Assembly: GCA_027382625.1 (NCBI GenBank)
Contig: JAJKFJ010021854.1
Coordinates: 1-64,000, forward strand
Origin: Tetmemena sp. SeJ-2015
Taxonomy: Eukaryota > Ciliophora > Spirotrichea > Sporadotrichida > Oxytrichidae
DNA length: 64,000 nt
Direction of reading: 5' to 3'
Of the stretch, positions 55,105 through 64,000 are shown in pieces (positions within the stretch are counted from its first letter, which is position 1; each line of letters begins with the position of its first letter). Below the pieces are notes generated by a model. It searched no databases. It saw only the letters and a program-made list of their open reading frames with translations, and had not been told where the DNA came from. A program made the translations under genes and the position numbers.

Positions 55105-56137
55105 TCAGTTACACTTTGCTATTAAACTTTTAGTAGATGAGTGGAAAGCAAGTAACTCATTATGAGATTAAAGATAAGTATAGTCCATAGGGTGTGCGCC
55201 GGAAGGGATGATATCATTTTCGTTTTCCGAATCTGTGGAGGGTTGAAGTCTGACCCGATAGTAGAGGTTAGAGACGAAAGTAAAAAGGTGTGACAATGCA
55301 TCTTCGCTTTCTTCATCAAGGTCACTGACGCTGCTTCTTTGCTGTCTAAACAAGAATCAGACTCGCATTAAAGAGCAAGGAGTAAATTCTTACTCTACTG
55401 GCTTCCCCTTTTTTATCGGCTCTTAACATATTGAAGATAGGAAAATGGATGAGTGGATTGAAGCTTAATTTTTGGCTCTTTTCGAGAAAACTGTGAGGAA
55501 GAGAGGTTTACTTGGTGCTTTGGCTTGGTAGCTGACTTGACAGACTAAAAGCCCTGACTCGTTGTTTTGACAATGGGCGACTATGTAGGCTTCGGATTCA
55601 CTTCGATTACTTCCTATCATTAGCCTTAGCTTACAAGGGCAAAAGGCCTATTTCATTAAAAATGAGACTCATTCATGAATGCTTCTTTATTTGGCCCAAG
55701 TTTGAAAGTTGTAAGTTTGAAATTACCTTCTTGAGTTTGACGAATCCTGGTTTCTGGAGTGTTACTGGGGGCTTCTCCTCTGGCTTCATGATGGAATCCA
55801 TGTTCCTGTCCTTTAAAAATGGCTGAGAATACGCATGGGGAACTTACTGGGATAGTGGTGTTCCCACGGATCTACTCCAAGTCTTCAATCAACTTTTCAT
55901 CCAGTGTTGTTCCTCTTTAAAAATGTAAGATCGATTCTAAAGTGCGATCTTTAATTTTTTTGATCCTCGGTTTTAATCAACTAGTTTCCCTATTTAACCG
56001 AGAATTAGTGGAAAGAAAAGTGGGGAGGAGGATGGGTGATGAGTCTTACTTGTAGTTACTGATAGGCGGTTGCCCTGGAAGCCTGCCTGAAGTCCATCAT
56101 TGAGGCCTTTCTTGTTATCCCGTGCTCTCGTTTACAT
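55105..56137 (-). CDS. Unrecognised Lys/Ser/Pro-rich protein
   Basis: The ATG at 56135-56137 opens MQTRARDNKKGLNDGLQAGF, then QGNRLSVTTS. After a break: GTTLDEKLIEDLEQIRGNT, then across an intron-like GTAAGT...TTTAAAG segment (about 55815-55851) MDSIMKPEEKPPVTLQKPGF. Next KPTQSPIVKTTSQGFQSVKS and ATKPKHQVNLSSSQFSRKEP. After another GT...TTTAG-like segment (about 55350-55400) RQQRSSVSDLDEESEDALSH, LFTFVSNLYYRVRLQPSTDS and IIPSGAHPMDYTYLQSHNEL, ending LIAKCN at TGA 55105-55107. No family recognised. The stop is 59 bp from the start of the polyQ gene on the same strand. Confidence 0.55.
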
Positions 56138-56159
56138 CACTACTATGGAGGGGAAGGAT

Positions 56160-57160
56160 GTTGTTTTAATTATTTTTTTAGATATAATATTCAATTATAG
56201 AGCAGTCAGCTAAGGAACTGTATTATCAACAAGTCAAACGGCGATATTAATAAATAGGCCCTTACTGCTCTGTCCAACTAAAACGTGATTACATCCTAAT
56301 CGCTCCCTCACTCTCCCACACTCTATAAAACCATTGATTAATACCCTCACTCTCTCCCTCACTTAGTTAAACAGGTCGAGAATCGAAGTACCCCTTCGCT
56401 GGATTCCTTAGCTTCAAAGTATTTAGCACTGAGGATTTATCAACTACAGTTAATTTATAATAAAGTTGAATGGTGTTTTTTGTGTGTGTTTATAATTGGG
56501 TGGATTATTAATTATTAATGATGTGAGAGTAATCATCGGTTGATGTGTGGCTGGAGAGCGGTGAAACTGGCAAATGATTAACAGTGAGGCAAATCTTGCC
56601 TAATTATCAATCAACCGGTGTATCATCATCGCTATGATTCTATCAATCTCATACCCAGCCAATTTATTCAATATCGCAACCAAATAAACCACAATGCATA
56701 TTAAAAAGAGTGAAAATGGACAATTTTAAAAGAATAATGCCTGAAAATGGTAAATATAAATTAGATATTCTCAATTACGATAAATTTTTTATGAATAGGT
56801 TTATAATTTACTTTACTTCATTCGGTTTTTCGCAATAACATTATCCACCTCCTCTTTTTCACCTTAACACAAAGATATTTATTTTCGATATTGATCACTG
56901 TCTAAACTAAATATATCCTACATATCATTCATTATAAACGAGTGAATGATAAAATTTATTTAAATAAAATAGTGCAGAGCTGCTGCGCTGTTTATTGTTA
57001 GAGATGACATAGGCAAGGGTATCTTTATTGTCCTGCAGATACGCAATTATCACAATCTTATCGCTTAACCTCATCTGCCACCTCTTTAATAAAATACCTC
57101 TCCTCTGTTGAAGATCAAACTTTTTATAAGTATATGGATTTTAAGAGATGCATGGTTCTT
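56160..57160. other. Intergenic region
   Basis: No coding block seen. Contains an imperfect inverted repeat around TCATCGGTTGATGTG / CAATCAACCGGTGTAT (56535-56620) and A/T-rich flanks. It should hold the 3' flank of PDC E1 beta and the 5' flank of the gene starting at 56137. Confidence 0.45.
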
Positions 57161-57167
57161 ACTTTGC

Positions 57168-58509
57168 TCACTTCTTTCTGTAGCAGGCTCTAAGAACTCC
57201 GTTGACGATGTTCTCAACCTGGGGAACTGCCTGGCGTTCGATGCTGATGGAGTAGGGCATGGGGATATCTGCACCGGTGATTCTCTCAAGAGGAGCATCG
57301 AGGTGGTCGAAGGCATCAGTCTCCATTATTGAGGCAGCAATCTCTGCGCCAATACCGCACTGTGGCCAGCCCTCCTCAACGCTGACGATGCGGTTAGTCT
57401 TCTTGACTGACTTGATAATGGTGTTTCTGTCAAGAGGACGGATGCAACGCAAGTTGATGACCTCAGCATTCACCTCTATCATATCGCATATGCTATTATC
57501 ATCATGTACGCACATGTGAATTGATGCCATGTTGGCTCTTGAGGATATCTGCAGCCTAGAGGGAGAAGCCTACCATCTTGGAGAAGGCAGTGATTGTGAC
57601 GTCGGTGCCCTCTCTCTCGATTTTAGCTTGGTTGAGAGGAAGAACGAAGTCCTTGTCGAATACGTGGTCTGGGGTGTCGAAAGTCACTCCGTACATCATC
57701 TCATTCTCGAGGAAGACAACTGGGTCCTCGTCTCTGATTGAAGGCCTTCAGAAGTCCTCTGATGTCCTCAACGTTCCAAGGGGCGACGACCTTAAGTCCT
57801 GGCACTGAAGAGTACCAAGAGGCGAAGCACTGAGAGTGTTAAGCTGCTACACCAGCAGAGACTCCATTGATTCCTCTGAACACGATTGGGCACTTCAAGT
57901 CTCCAGCGGACATGTATCCTCATACTATCTTCATTTAGAAGGTATAGTAACATGCTTTAATGTTGCAATAGTGAGCCTTGGCGCAGGAATTGACGATGTG
58001 GTCAATAGATTGGAGAGAGAAGTTCCAGGTCATGAACTCGACGATAGGTCTGAGTCCCATCATACCAGCTCCAACGCCGATACCTGTGAAACCAGTTTCA
58101 GAGATGGGTGTGTCCCAAATGCGGCTAGGACCATACTTGTCATACATGCCCTTGGAAACTTTGTAGGCACCGTTATATTGACCAACCTCTTCTCCGATGA
58201 GGAAGACCTTGGAATCGCGCTCGATCTCCTCGCACATGGCAGTGTTAATTGCGTCTCTGCAAGTCATCTACAGGGAGATTAGTTATTACACAGTTCGCAA
58301 TACGCATTTTCATAATCTTATTGCATCTGCAGTCCTTCATTTAATCAAAGGACTTAGGCTAATGCCAGACTGCAAGCGATTGCTTATAGTATGTATTGAC
58401 TTACCTCTTTGTTGAGTGCTTGAGAGGAGTGGAAGTGCTTCTGGGGAGCAAGGAGTAGTCTGAGGGTGGACTGCTGCTTGAAGAGCGAGGTAAGAGTCTT
58501 CTTCTGCAT
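57168..58509 (-). CDS. PDHB: Pyruvate dehydrogenase E1 component subunit beta
   Basis: Mitochondrial matrix enzyme: with E1 alpha it decarboxylates pyruvate using thiamine diphosphate. The ATG at 58507-58509 opens a presequence ([20 protein letters not shown]). After an intron (58268-58404) come [197 protein letters not shown] and [16 protein letters not shown], ending at TGA 57168-57170. All conserved E1 beta blocks are present in order. Two pointer-bounded segments are removed (57480-57525, 57917-57970). A one-base shift at about 57731-57745 (AA run) looks like an indel. Confidence 0.93.
57480..57525 (-). other. IES, about 46 bp, pointer AT
   Basis: AT at 57478-57479 and 57524-57525. Removal gives [17 protein letters not shown] in frame. 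The two-base repeat makes the boundaries ambiguous by a few bases. Confidence 0.65.
57917..57970 (-). other. IES, 54 bp, pointer TA
   Basis: TA at 57915-57916 and 57969-57970. Removal gives [19 protein letters not shown], as in the E1 beta family. Confidence 0.7.
58268..58404 (-). other. Spliceosomal intron in PDHB, 137 bp
   Basis: On the gene strand it begins GTAAGTCAATAC and ends CTCCCTGTAG, between ALNKE and [11 protein letters not shown]. It has a canonical donor and a pyrimidine-rich acceptor and no convincing pointer repeat, so splicing is favoured over DNA excision. Confidence 0.8.
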
Positions 58510-58514
58510 ATTGA

Positions 58515-59035
58515 TTTTCTATTGATAATAATCTTTATATTATATCTTCTCTCCCCACGATAATTAATGCACAGTATACACGCATTTTTATTCAAAAAGT
58601 GGAATTCTATGTCATTAAATCAGTTGTGTTTGGAATCTTAAGCTACAATAAAGAAGGCTTTTTAAAATTGTGTATGAATATATGAGCTATAAGAGAAGTT
58701 ATTAGATAGAAGCCAAAATTATAATGAATCGAAGGACCAATCATAATTATCCTGGGAATTAGGGCATAAATCATCTTAATTAATAATAAATGCTTACGAT
58801 TTTAACCAGAAAATATAATAATGTTTTTGATCTTATTCTAAATTCAACTTATAATAAATTACTAATCATTAAATCAGCAAGATTGTAGTCGCTCGTTATC
58901 CTAAAGACTTATATTCTTATTTACTCATCCACTGTGAAGCACAACTTCATTATAAAAGATATGGGCAGCTTAATTAAGAAATAAATCGACTTTCAATTGT
59001 TTCATTAAAAGAAAAGTACTCGCATGAAATTCTAC
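58515..59035. other. AT-rich intergenic region
   Basis: No coding block seen; expected to carry the 5' flank of PDHB and the 3' flank of the next minus-strand gene. Confidence 0.45.
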
Positions 59036-59043
59036 TTCCTCAC

Positions 59044-60215
59044 TCAATCTGAACCATAGCCACCTGACTCATCGTCATCATTTCTAGCACCTCCTTCCTC
59101 GTATTCTCCATAGTCTTCCCCATAGTACTCATCCTACTCGAACTCCTACTAGTCCTCATCCTCGTCAGCCTCCCCTCTGATGTTCTCTCTCTTTTCCTCC
59201 TCTTCTTCATCCTCTTCTGCCTCCTCACCTACAGCTCCCTTCTTTTGCTTTAGCCTCAAAGCTCCATCCACCTCATCCTCCTCAAGCTCATCTTCACTCT
59301 CTTTTGCTACAACATTCACTTACTTCTTCTTCGCTTCCTCATCTATCTTAAACTTATAGCATATCCATAGTATTCAGCAAGAATAATGATCAGGAAAAGT
59401 TTAGGTCTTTTGGCAACTTGTTCCCCAGTCTGAAAAATCTTTCCATCTTAAGAGCCAGTCTCATGGATCGCAAACTTGTCAACATCCCCATCATTGATTG
59501 AAACCTTGGTACTCTTTAAAAGTCTCTTGAGTAAGATTTACTTCTGATGTTCTCTTAACTCCATCCTAGCTTTGAGTCTTCTCTTATCAATAGCTTGCGA
59601 CTGCTCTTTTGTAAGACTAGATTTGAATGACACTTTCCCATTTTCAGCATTGACTTTGGAAAGCTGTTGAGGCTGTGTTTTGATCTGAGAAAGCAAGGGA
59701 GGGAAAATCTGAGACTGGGCTTTTAGCAAAGTGTCCACATACTAAGTTGCCAGTTGCTTTCTAAGTTGCTCCTTGCCTGTGTGATCATCCGAGGAGCGAT
59801 TAAAGAGCAGATAGGTTGAGGAAACTTGCATCCTTGCTAGCAAATCTCTTTCACACTCTGCCACTTGCAAAAGCTCATCTCTCTTCTCTGGATCTGTATA
59901 GCTCAAGCGCTCCAAGGCATTGAATGCAGGCACCTCACCTCTCATTCTGCCTGGGACTTGCATCAGAGGGTAGAGTGCATCTGGGTTGTCTTCAACTTAT
60001 TCAGTGCCTGAGCCCTACTTCATATGGCCTCCTCCTCCATCAGCCCCATTATTCTGGTTATTGTAAAATCTGCGAGGGTCTCTTCCCAGCATAGAGGTAA
60101 ACTTATCTGAAGCCACTCCCAAGTTCTAAAGCTCCTGTCTTACTGCCAACAAACTCTTAGTGACACCGATGGGTTTAGAATCCTTGAGTGCTCCGCCCTT
60201 GCGCTTTCCGTGCAT
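59044..60215 (-). CDS. Acidic-tailed protein, possibly RNA polymerase III subunit RPC7-like
   Basis: The ATG at 60213-60215 opens MHGKRKGGALKDSKPIGVTK. Then SLLAVRQELQNLGVASDKF, DNPDALYPLMQVPGRMRGEV, LSYTDPEKRDELLQVAECER, DLLARMQVSSTYLLFN, YVDTLLKAQSQIFPPLLSQI and EQSQAIDKRRLKARMEL. After an IES (TAA pointer) FKIDEEAKKKQVNVVAKESE leads to a long acidic tail (EEDEEEEEKRENIRGE, DEYYGEDYGEYEEGG) ending GGYGSD at TGA 59044-59046. The upstream ATG near 60320 is in A/T-rich leader and rejected. The order of a Pro-flanked segment, a charged SSTYL-like patch and an acidic Gly/Tyr tail recalls the Rpc31/RPC7 family, but the match is weak; it could be another nuclear protein. Confidence 0.55.
59357..59403 (-). 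other. IES, 47 bp, pointer TAA (gene strand)
   Basis: TTA at 59354-59356 and 59401-59403 on the plus strand. Removal gives EQVAKRPKFKIDEEAKKK in frame; otherwise a hydrophobic run (LFLIIILAEYYGYAIS) would be translated. Confidence 0.7.
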
Positions 60216-60359
60216 ATTGTAATTATTATTGCTTTTTAAGGCTTTTAAATTATTAGTTATAGCAAGCAGAGGGTTGTATAATCTTTTATAATTACTGAAC
60301 CCAATTATAATTAAAGACAATAATAATAGTAAAATAACTCGACATCAATTATAAAATTC

Positions 60360-62991
60360 ATGGAGGGAGAATAATAACTTCTAAGAGATGACGATTTTGA
60401 TGATGAATTTGAGAATTTGAGCGATCCTTAGCCTCCCTCTGACTTCTTACTAAAGAAGGTTATTGTAAAATTAAATAGCTTGATTATTTGCGATCTATAA
60501 TCTGAGATCTTCTTTAAAATTGTTCCATAATAAATCTATCATGGCATTGAATACAAAGCGATAATGAAGAACTGAGAACATGTCTCTAGAATCTTGAGTT
60601 TGAAGATGAATTCATCTTAAAAAGCATAGTGGGGAAGTAAAAGCAGTATGACTTTCTGCCGATAGCATATAACTCTCATATCGTTGCAAATTACGTGCGC
60701 TACAATCACTAGAATCAATACCTCACTCATTTCAAGTAGTAACTAGCAGATCATTTTAATACTTATTTGCCTATACCTCATTCAAAGGGTATATTTATCA
60801 GTTAGAGATAGAGAGTAAGGCATCAGCGGTATGCAATGAGATGGCTTAAATGAGCACTCTTTACCAACTTAATGATGAGCTTGTTTCAAAAGTTGAGAAG
60901 GAGGCAGCCTAGACTTAACTAAGAGAATGAAAGATATAAGCAGGAATTGCAAATACTAGAGGGGAAGAAGCAAGTGGTAGAGGGGCTTTTGGCAGAGATC
61001 ACTTTCACTCAAAGAGAGAAGAGGCTGCTCTTTGAAAATGAGGAAGGAGAGGAAGATAGTGAAGAGGAAAGTGAGGTTCAAAGAATGGCCAGACTAAAAA
61101 AAGAGCAGAAAGATATCACTCGCTTCCTAAGTCATTCTCTTTTATCTTTTAAAGTCTGGAGGGAATTCAAGAAGACTTGAGATCTAGAGAAGTGAAACAC
61201 AAGGAGACGAAGTTTGACAAATTCCAAGAGGAATTCTTTTCCAGGCTTTTGCAAAGATCAACCGAATGCAAGAGATAAAGCAACTCCTAGAGGACTATTC
61301 TCGAGTTTCAACTCAAGGTTAGAGTTCTAACCTCGCTCGATCTATTGAAGAGAGCATCAAGTTTGTAGAAGAGAATGCATATGTGAAGCTAGTACAGCAT
61401 CTCAAAAGCAAGATGCGTTTATTTGACACTCCTTTGGAGAACCACCCTGAGTTTCTTACCTTCATGAAAATCACTTTGCAAATGCTCAAGTCTAAGAGCG
61501 TTGAAATGTATAGCCACATCATTAACGATTTGATCAAACAGCGAGTCAAATATATCGCTCTCAGCTTCAAGGAGAAAGGTAGCTTAGATAGAGAGCTAGA
61601 GAAAAGCTTTGCAAGATAGAAGAGCTGCCCAGTTAGATGGAGTGAAGGGCTCAGAGGAGAAAGGGAAAATTAAAGGCTCTAAAGATGAGGTAATGAATTC
61701 TGCGAAGGTGGTTGCTCTAACTGTAGCTTGGTTGCATGAAGCACTAATGAATGAGTAGTAAATTCTAGATCACACGAGCATTTCCAAAGAGAGATACTTA
61801 GAGGTCCTCAATACGATTTTCTCAAGAGATCTAGCAAAAACTATCAAAGCTCAGCTCGAAGCTTAAATCAGCTAGGCACAATAGTCGGAGAATATCACTT
61901 AGATCTTTGAGCTCTACTAAAGAATAACAAAGTATTGCTTTCAATATGTGGCGATTTAAACATTTTACTTGTTAGCATCTTTCATTCAAATAATGCAATT
62001 CCAATTCTATGCTAAGTCTCAGATATCAAAGAAGCAGGACCTCTCAGATTTCTCTGTGTTGCTTTTCCTTCCCGAGCTAAAGTCTAAGAGTCTATAGCGC
62101 TTAGTTGAGGCTTGTGACTAATTCTTTGCGACTCTAAGTAATATGTTCAAGTCTTAGCAAAGTGCAAGTTCTCTATAGATCGAGCGCTACTCTTAACTTA
62201 TTCTGAGAGTATTTTCCAAGCTAATTGAGGTAGCTGCTAATGATCCCAAGGATCTTGAAGTCTTTATAACTTAATTTCTTAATTTTTTAGATAAGAAGTT
62301 GCATTTTTAATTATTTGCTATAAGAAGCGAGTGCTGCTTTACTCAATAACAAGGGTGGTTCCTTCAGTTTCAAGCCTTGAGCAAATGATAAATGAAGACG
62401 CTTTGCTTCCCTAGAACCTCGTACTTCTATTTAACTACTTCCACAAGTTGAGTTCAAAAGCAGTGATCCCTTTGGAGTTGCAGCAAAGTTAGTTCAAGGA
62501 TTAGCTTGAGTTGATTAGAACTATGACGATTATTTTTATAGTTGATCTAGGAGAGGCTGAAAGCTATTTTGAATGGTCTGAAGACATTCGGACATATATA
62601 GATTTCCCACAACAGATTTTATGAGTAACTGCTCTGCGCTGAGAACAAAGATTATAAATTGATACAAATTATTCTAAGTACTATATTTAAGAACATTGAT
62701 GTTTTCAAGAGAGTACTTGAAGAATTTGAAGAAGATTTAGAGCTAGAGGAGCTGTCCCTAACTTTCCTTCAATCAGTGGAAGATAAGGACACCAAGGACC
62801 TCGTGCTAGTATTAGTAAAGCAAGCTGTGTTGACTGAGCTACAAGAACAAATGAACTATCTCCTAGATTAAAGAGCTGTCGAAGTTGAATAGAGGTGGAG
62901 CAACAGCAAAGAAGAAAATGCAACCTCAGAAAAAGAGAAAGAGGAGAGAATACTGCAGTATACTTTATAATTATAAGTGAAATCAAATTGA
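60360..62991 (+). CDS. COG6: COG6-like subunit of the conserved oligomeric Golgi complex
   Basis: The ATG at 60360 opens MEGEQQLLRDDDFDDEFENL. Then YDFLPIAYNSHIVANYVRYN, a coiled region (LYQLNDELVSKVEKEAAQ, RYKQELQILEGKKQVVEGLL), EQKDITRFLSHSLLSFKVWR, ETKFDKFQEEFFSRLLQRST, INRMQEIKQLLEDYSRVSTQ, LARSIEESIKFVEENAYVKL, ITLQMLKSKSVEMYSHIIND, VVALTVAWLHEALMNEQQIL, FSRDLAKTIKAQLEAQISQA, IFELYQRITKYCFQYVAI, DPKDLEVFITQFLNF and a charged C-terminus, ending at TGA 62989-62991. The block with SIEESxxFVEEN, AWLHEAL and DLAKxxKAQLEAQI followed by YQRITKY parallels COG6 (AWLHQA, VCRPLKVRIEQV, YKISNLLKFY), a tether for retrograde vesicles at the Golgi. Several short frame breaks are probably IESs. COG3 or another tether subunit is the alternative. 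Confidence 0.6.
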
Positions 62992-62994
62992 TTA

Positions 62995-63215
62995 ATTTTA
63001 AAGACTTGAGTTTACATGGAATTCGATATCATTGAAAAGCTTGAATACATAAAGAAGAAGATAACTTGAGAAGAAGATATTACGGAGTGTAATCAACATA
63101 AAAAGAGATTTAACTTATTCCTTTATCCCAATTGTTCTGTCACTGGTGTTGCTGGAATCTAAAATTATCATCATCATAAATATTTGACTTCATAGTATTC
63201 ATAATGTTTTATAAT
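62995..63215. other. Convergent intergenic region
   Basis: Short A/T-rich spacer between the tail-to-tail COG6-like and WRAP73-like genes; nothing else seen. Confidence 0.5.
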
Positions 63216-63218
63216 TAA

Positions 63219-64000
63219 TCACATAAGAAGTTGCTGATCATCCATTCCAAAACCATAAGAATTGGAGATAGCCATACCCGTGTAGCCTGATTTACTGGCA
63301 TTTTAGTTCTATTAATTATAAGTATTAGGATAAGAGCTGCTACTCCTTTCATTTCTAGCATTTTGAGAGGATATCTCTGTATAATGAGTGAACTCGTAGC
63401 CTGGAAACGCCATCATAGCTTGCTGCTTATCAACATATACAAATGACTTTATTAGATAGCATTTGTTTTTATCACAGAGAATAAGTTTGTCTCCCTTATA
63501 ATTCCATTTGATCTTATTGACAGCTAGAGTGATTATTTAAGTCTGTAGAGAGACATTGAAATCTGGATTCAGCTCGTATATTGCAGATGAGTATGGAGTC
63601 CAATAAAAGAAGCGCGATTGAGAAGTTGCGATACACAGTTGATGTGATCTAGGGCCGAACTCAAAACTTTTCACTGGATTGAGATGAGTCAGCACTGAGT
63701 GCAGTTCAACTGTGTCCATATTCCAGACAAAGACAGTGTTAGGTAGTTGTTCGCACTTTGTGGCAAGAAATTTTGAATCGTGAGTCCACTTCACGATGGA
63801 TACACCTAGAGGTGACCCGGTCAGAGCAGAGTCTTTCATAACTTGAGCACTCTATGAATCCATAAAAAAATTAAATGCACTCTTAGCAAGCTGAGGGAAT
63901 TTGATTAGCTGCTCTTTTATCTCTGGATTATGCTCAACACAACCATATTGGTAAATCATCTTATCAGCTTGCATGTATTATTCTTGTCTTTGCTATTCCT
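63219..64000 (-). CDS. WRAP73: WRAP73/WDR8-like WD40 protein (3' part; 5' beyond window)
   Basis: Minus-strand frame entering from beyond 64000. Visible order: DKMIYQYGCVEHNPEIKEQL, SALTGSPLGVSIVKWTHDSK, FLATKCEQLPNTVFVWNMDT, VELHSVLTHLNPVKSFEFGP, SHQLCIATSQSRFFYWTPYS, VNKIKWNYKGDKLILCDKNK, then a Ser/Asn/Tyr-rich tail ending GMDDQQLLM at TGA 63219-63221. The FLATKxxxxPNTxxxW and LHPVKxFxWxP-like blocks are distinctive of WRAP73, a WD40 protein of centrosomes/basal bodies in animals and fungi; the same role here is inference. TAA is Gln in SLQTQ. The start and N-terminal repeats lie outside the window. Confidence 0.8.

Noticed and set aside
1..64000. tRNA, rRNA, CRISPR arrays, bacterial promoters or operons
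   Set aside because: No tRNA B-box-like motif, rRNA signature or spaced repeats noticed; the genome type makes bacterial features inapplicable. A covariance-model scan was not possible here.

Overview
This window looks like germline (micronuclear) DNA of a hypotrich/spirotrich ciliate, close to Oxytricha, Stylonychia or Tetmemena. Three things show it. (1) TAA and TAG are read as Gln in every recognisable gene, and genes end at TGA. (2) Conserved proteins are interrupted every 100-400 bp by AT-rich segments of about 19-450 bp. Each is flanked by a short direct repeat that differs from site to site (AAGG, ATT, TAAACA, GGA, TCTTA, CCTTCT, AATAAGTA, AGCACTTA and others). Removing the segment plus one repeat copy restores the frame and the family's sequence. 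This is the MDS/pointer/IES layout of spirotrich germline genes; most of these segments lack GT-AG ends and so cannot be introns. (3) Long AT-rich stretches hold repeats and few open frames. A standard-code ORF scan fragments almost every gene here, so the gene models are my own joins.

Layout. 1-12.4 kb is very AT-rich: an unrecognised plus-strand gene (about 1.25-3.6 kb), a minus-strand gene with a RING-variant-like zinc finger and an FHA-like region (5.3-7.85 kb), another minus-strand gene (8.5-10.7 kb), a MITE family and a pair of inverted repeats. 12.4-22.7 kb is a plus-strand cluster: a two-TM protein, a small gene, kynurenine 3-monooxygenase, pyruvate dehydrogenase E2, an unknown gene, a BAH-PHD chromatin reader and two unknown genes. 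22.7-32.7 kb is two large minus-strand genes rich in Gln/Asn/Ser. 33.5-43.6 kb is two large plus-strand genes: an LRR protein with a low-complexity tail and a coiled-coil protein. 43.9-60.2 kb is almost all minus strand: a Mesd/Boca-like ER chaperone, a CHFR-like FHA-RING ubiquitin ligase, several unknowns (one polyQ-rich), pyruvate dehydrogenase E1 beta and an acidic-tailed protein that may be RPC7. 60.4-63.0 kb is a plus-strand COG6-like gene, and the window closes with the 3' part of a minus-strand WRAP73/WDR8 gene.

Functional themes. Two subunits of the mitochondrial pyruvate dehydrogenase complex (E2 and E1 beta) lie about 39 kb apart. The other genes look like ordinary single-copy housekeeping genes that would each become a separate macronuclear nanochromosome. 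No rRNA, tRNA, CRISPR or telomere array was seen. The MITE-like element (three copies, TAYAGYNR-type ends) is notable because one copy lies wholly inside an IES of the CHFR-like gene and another appears to interrupt the first gene. Several genes also contain apparent single-base frameshifts, best explained by assembly indels.
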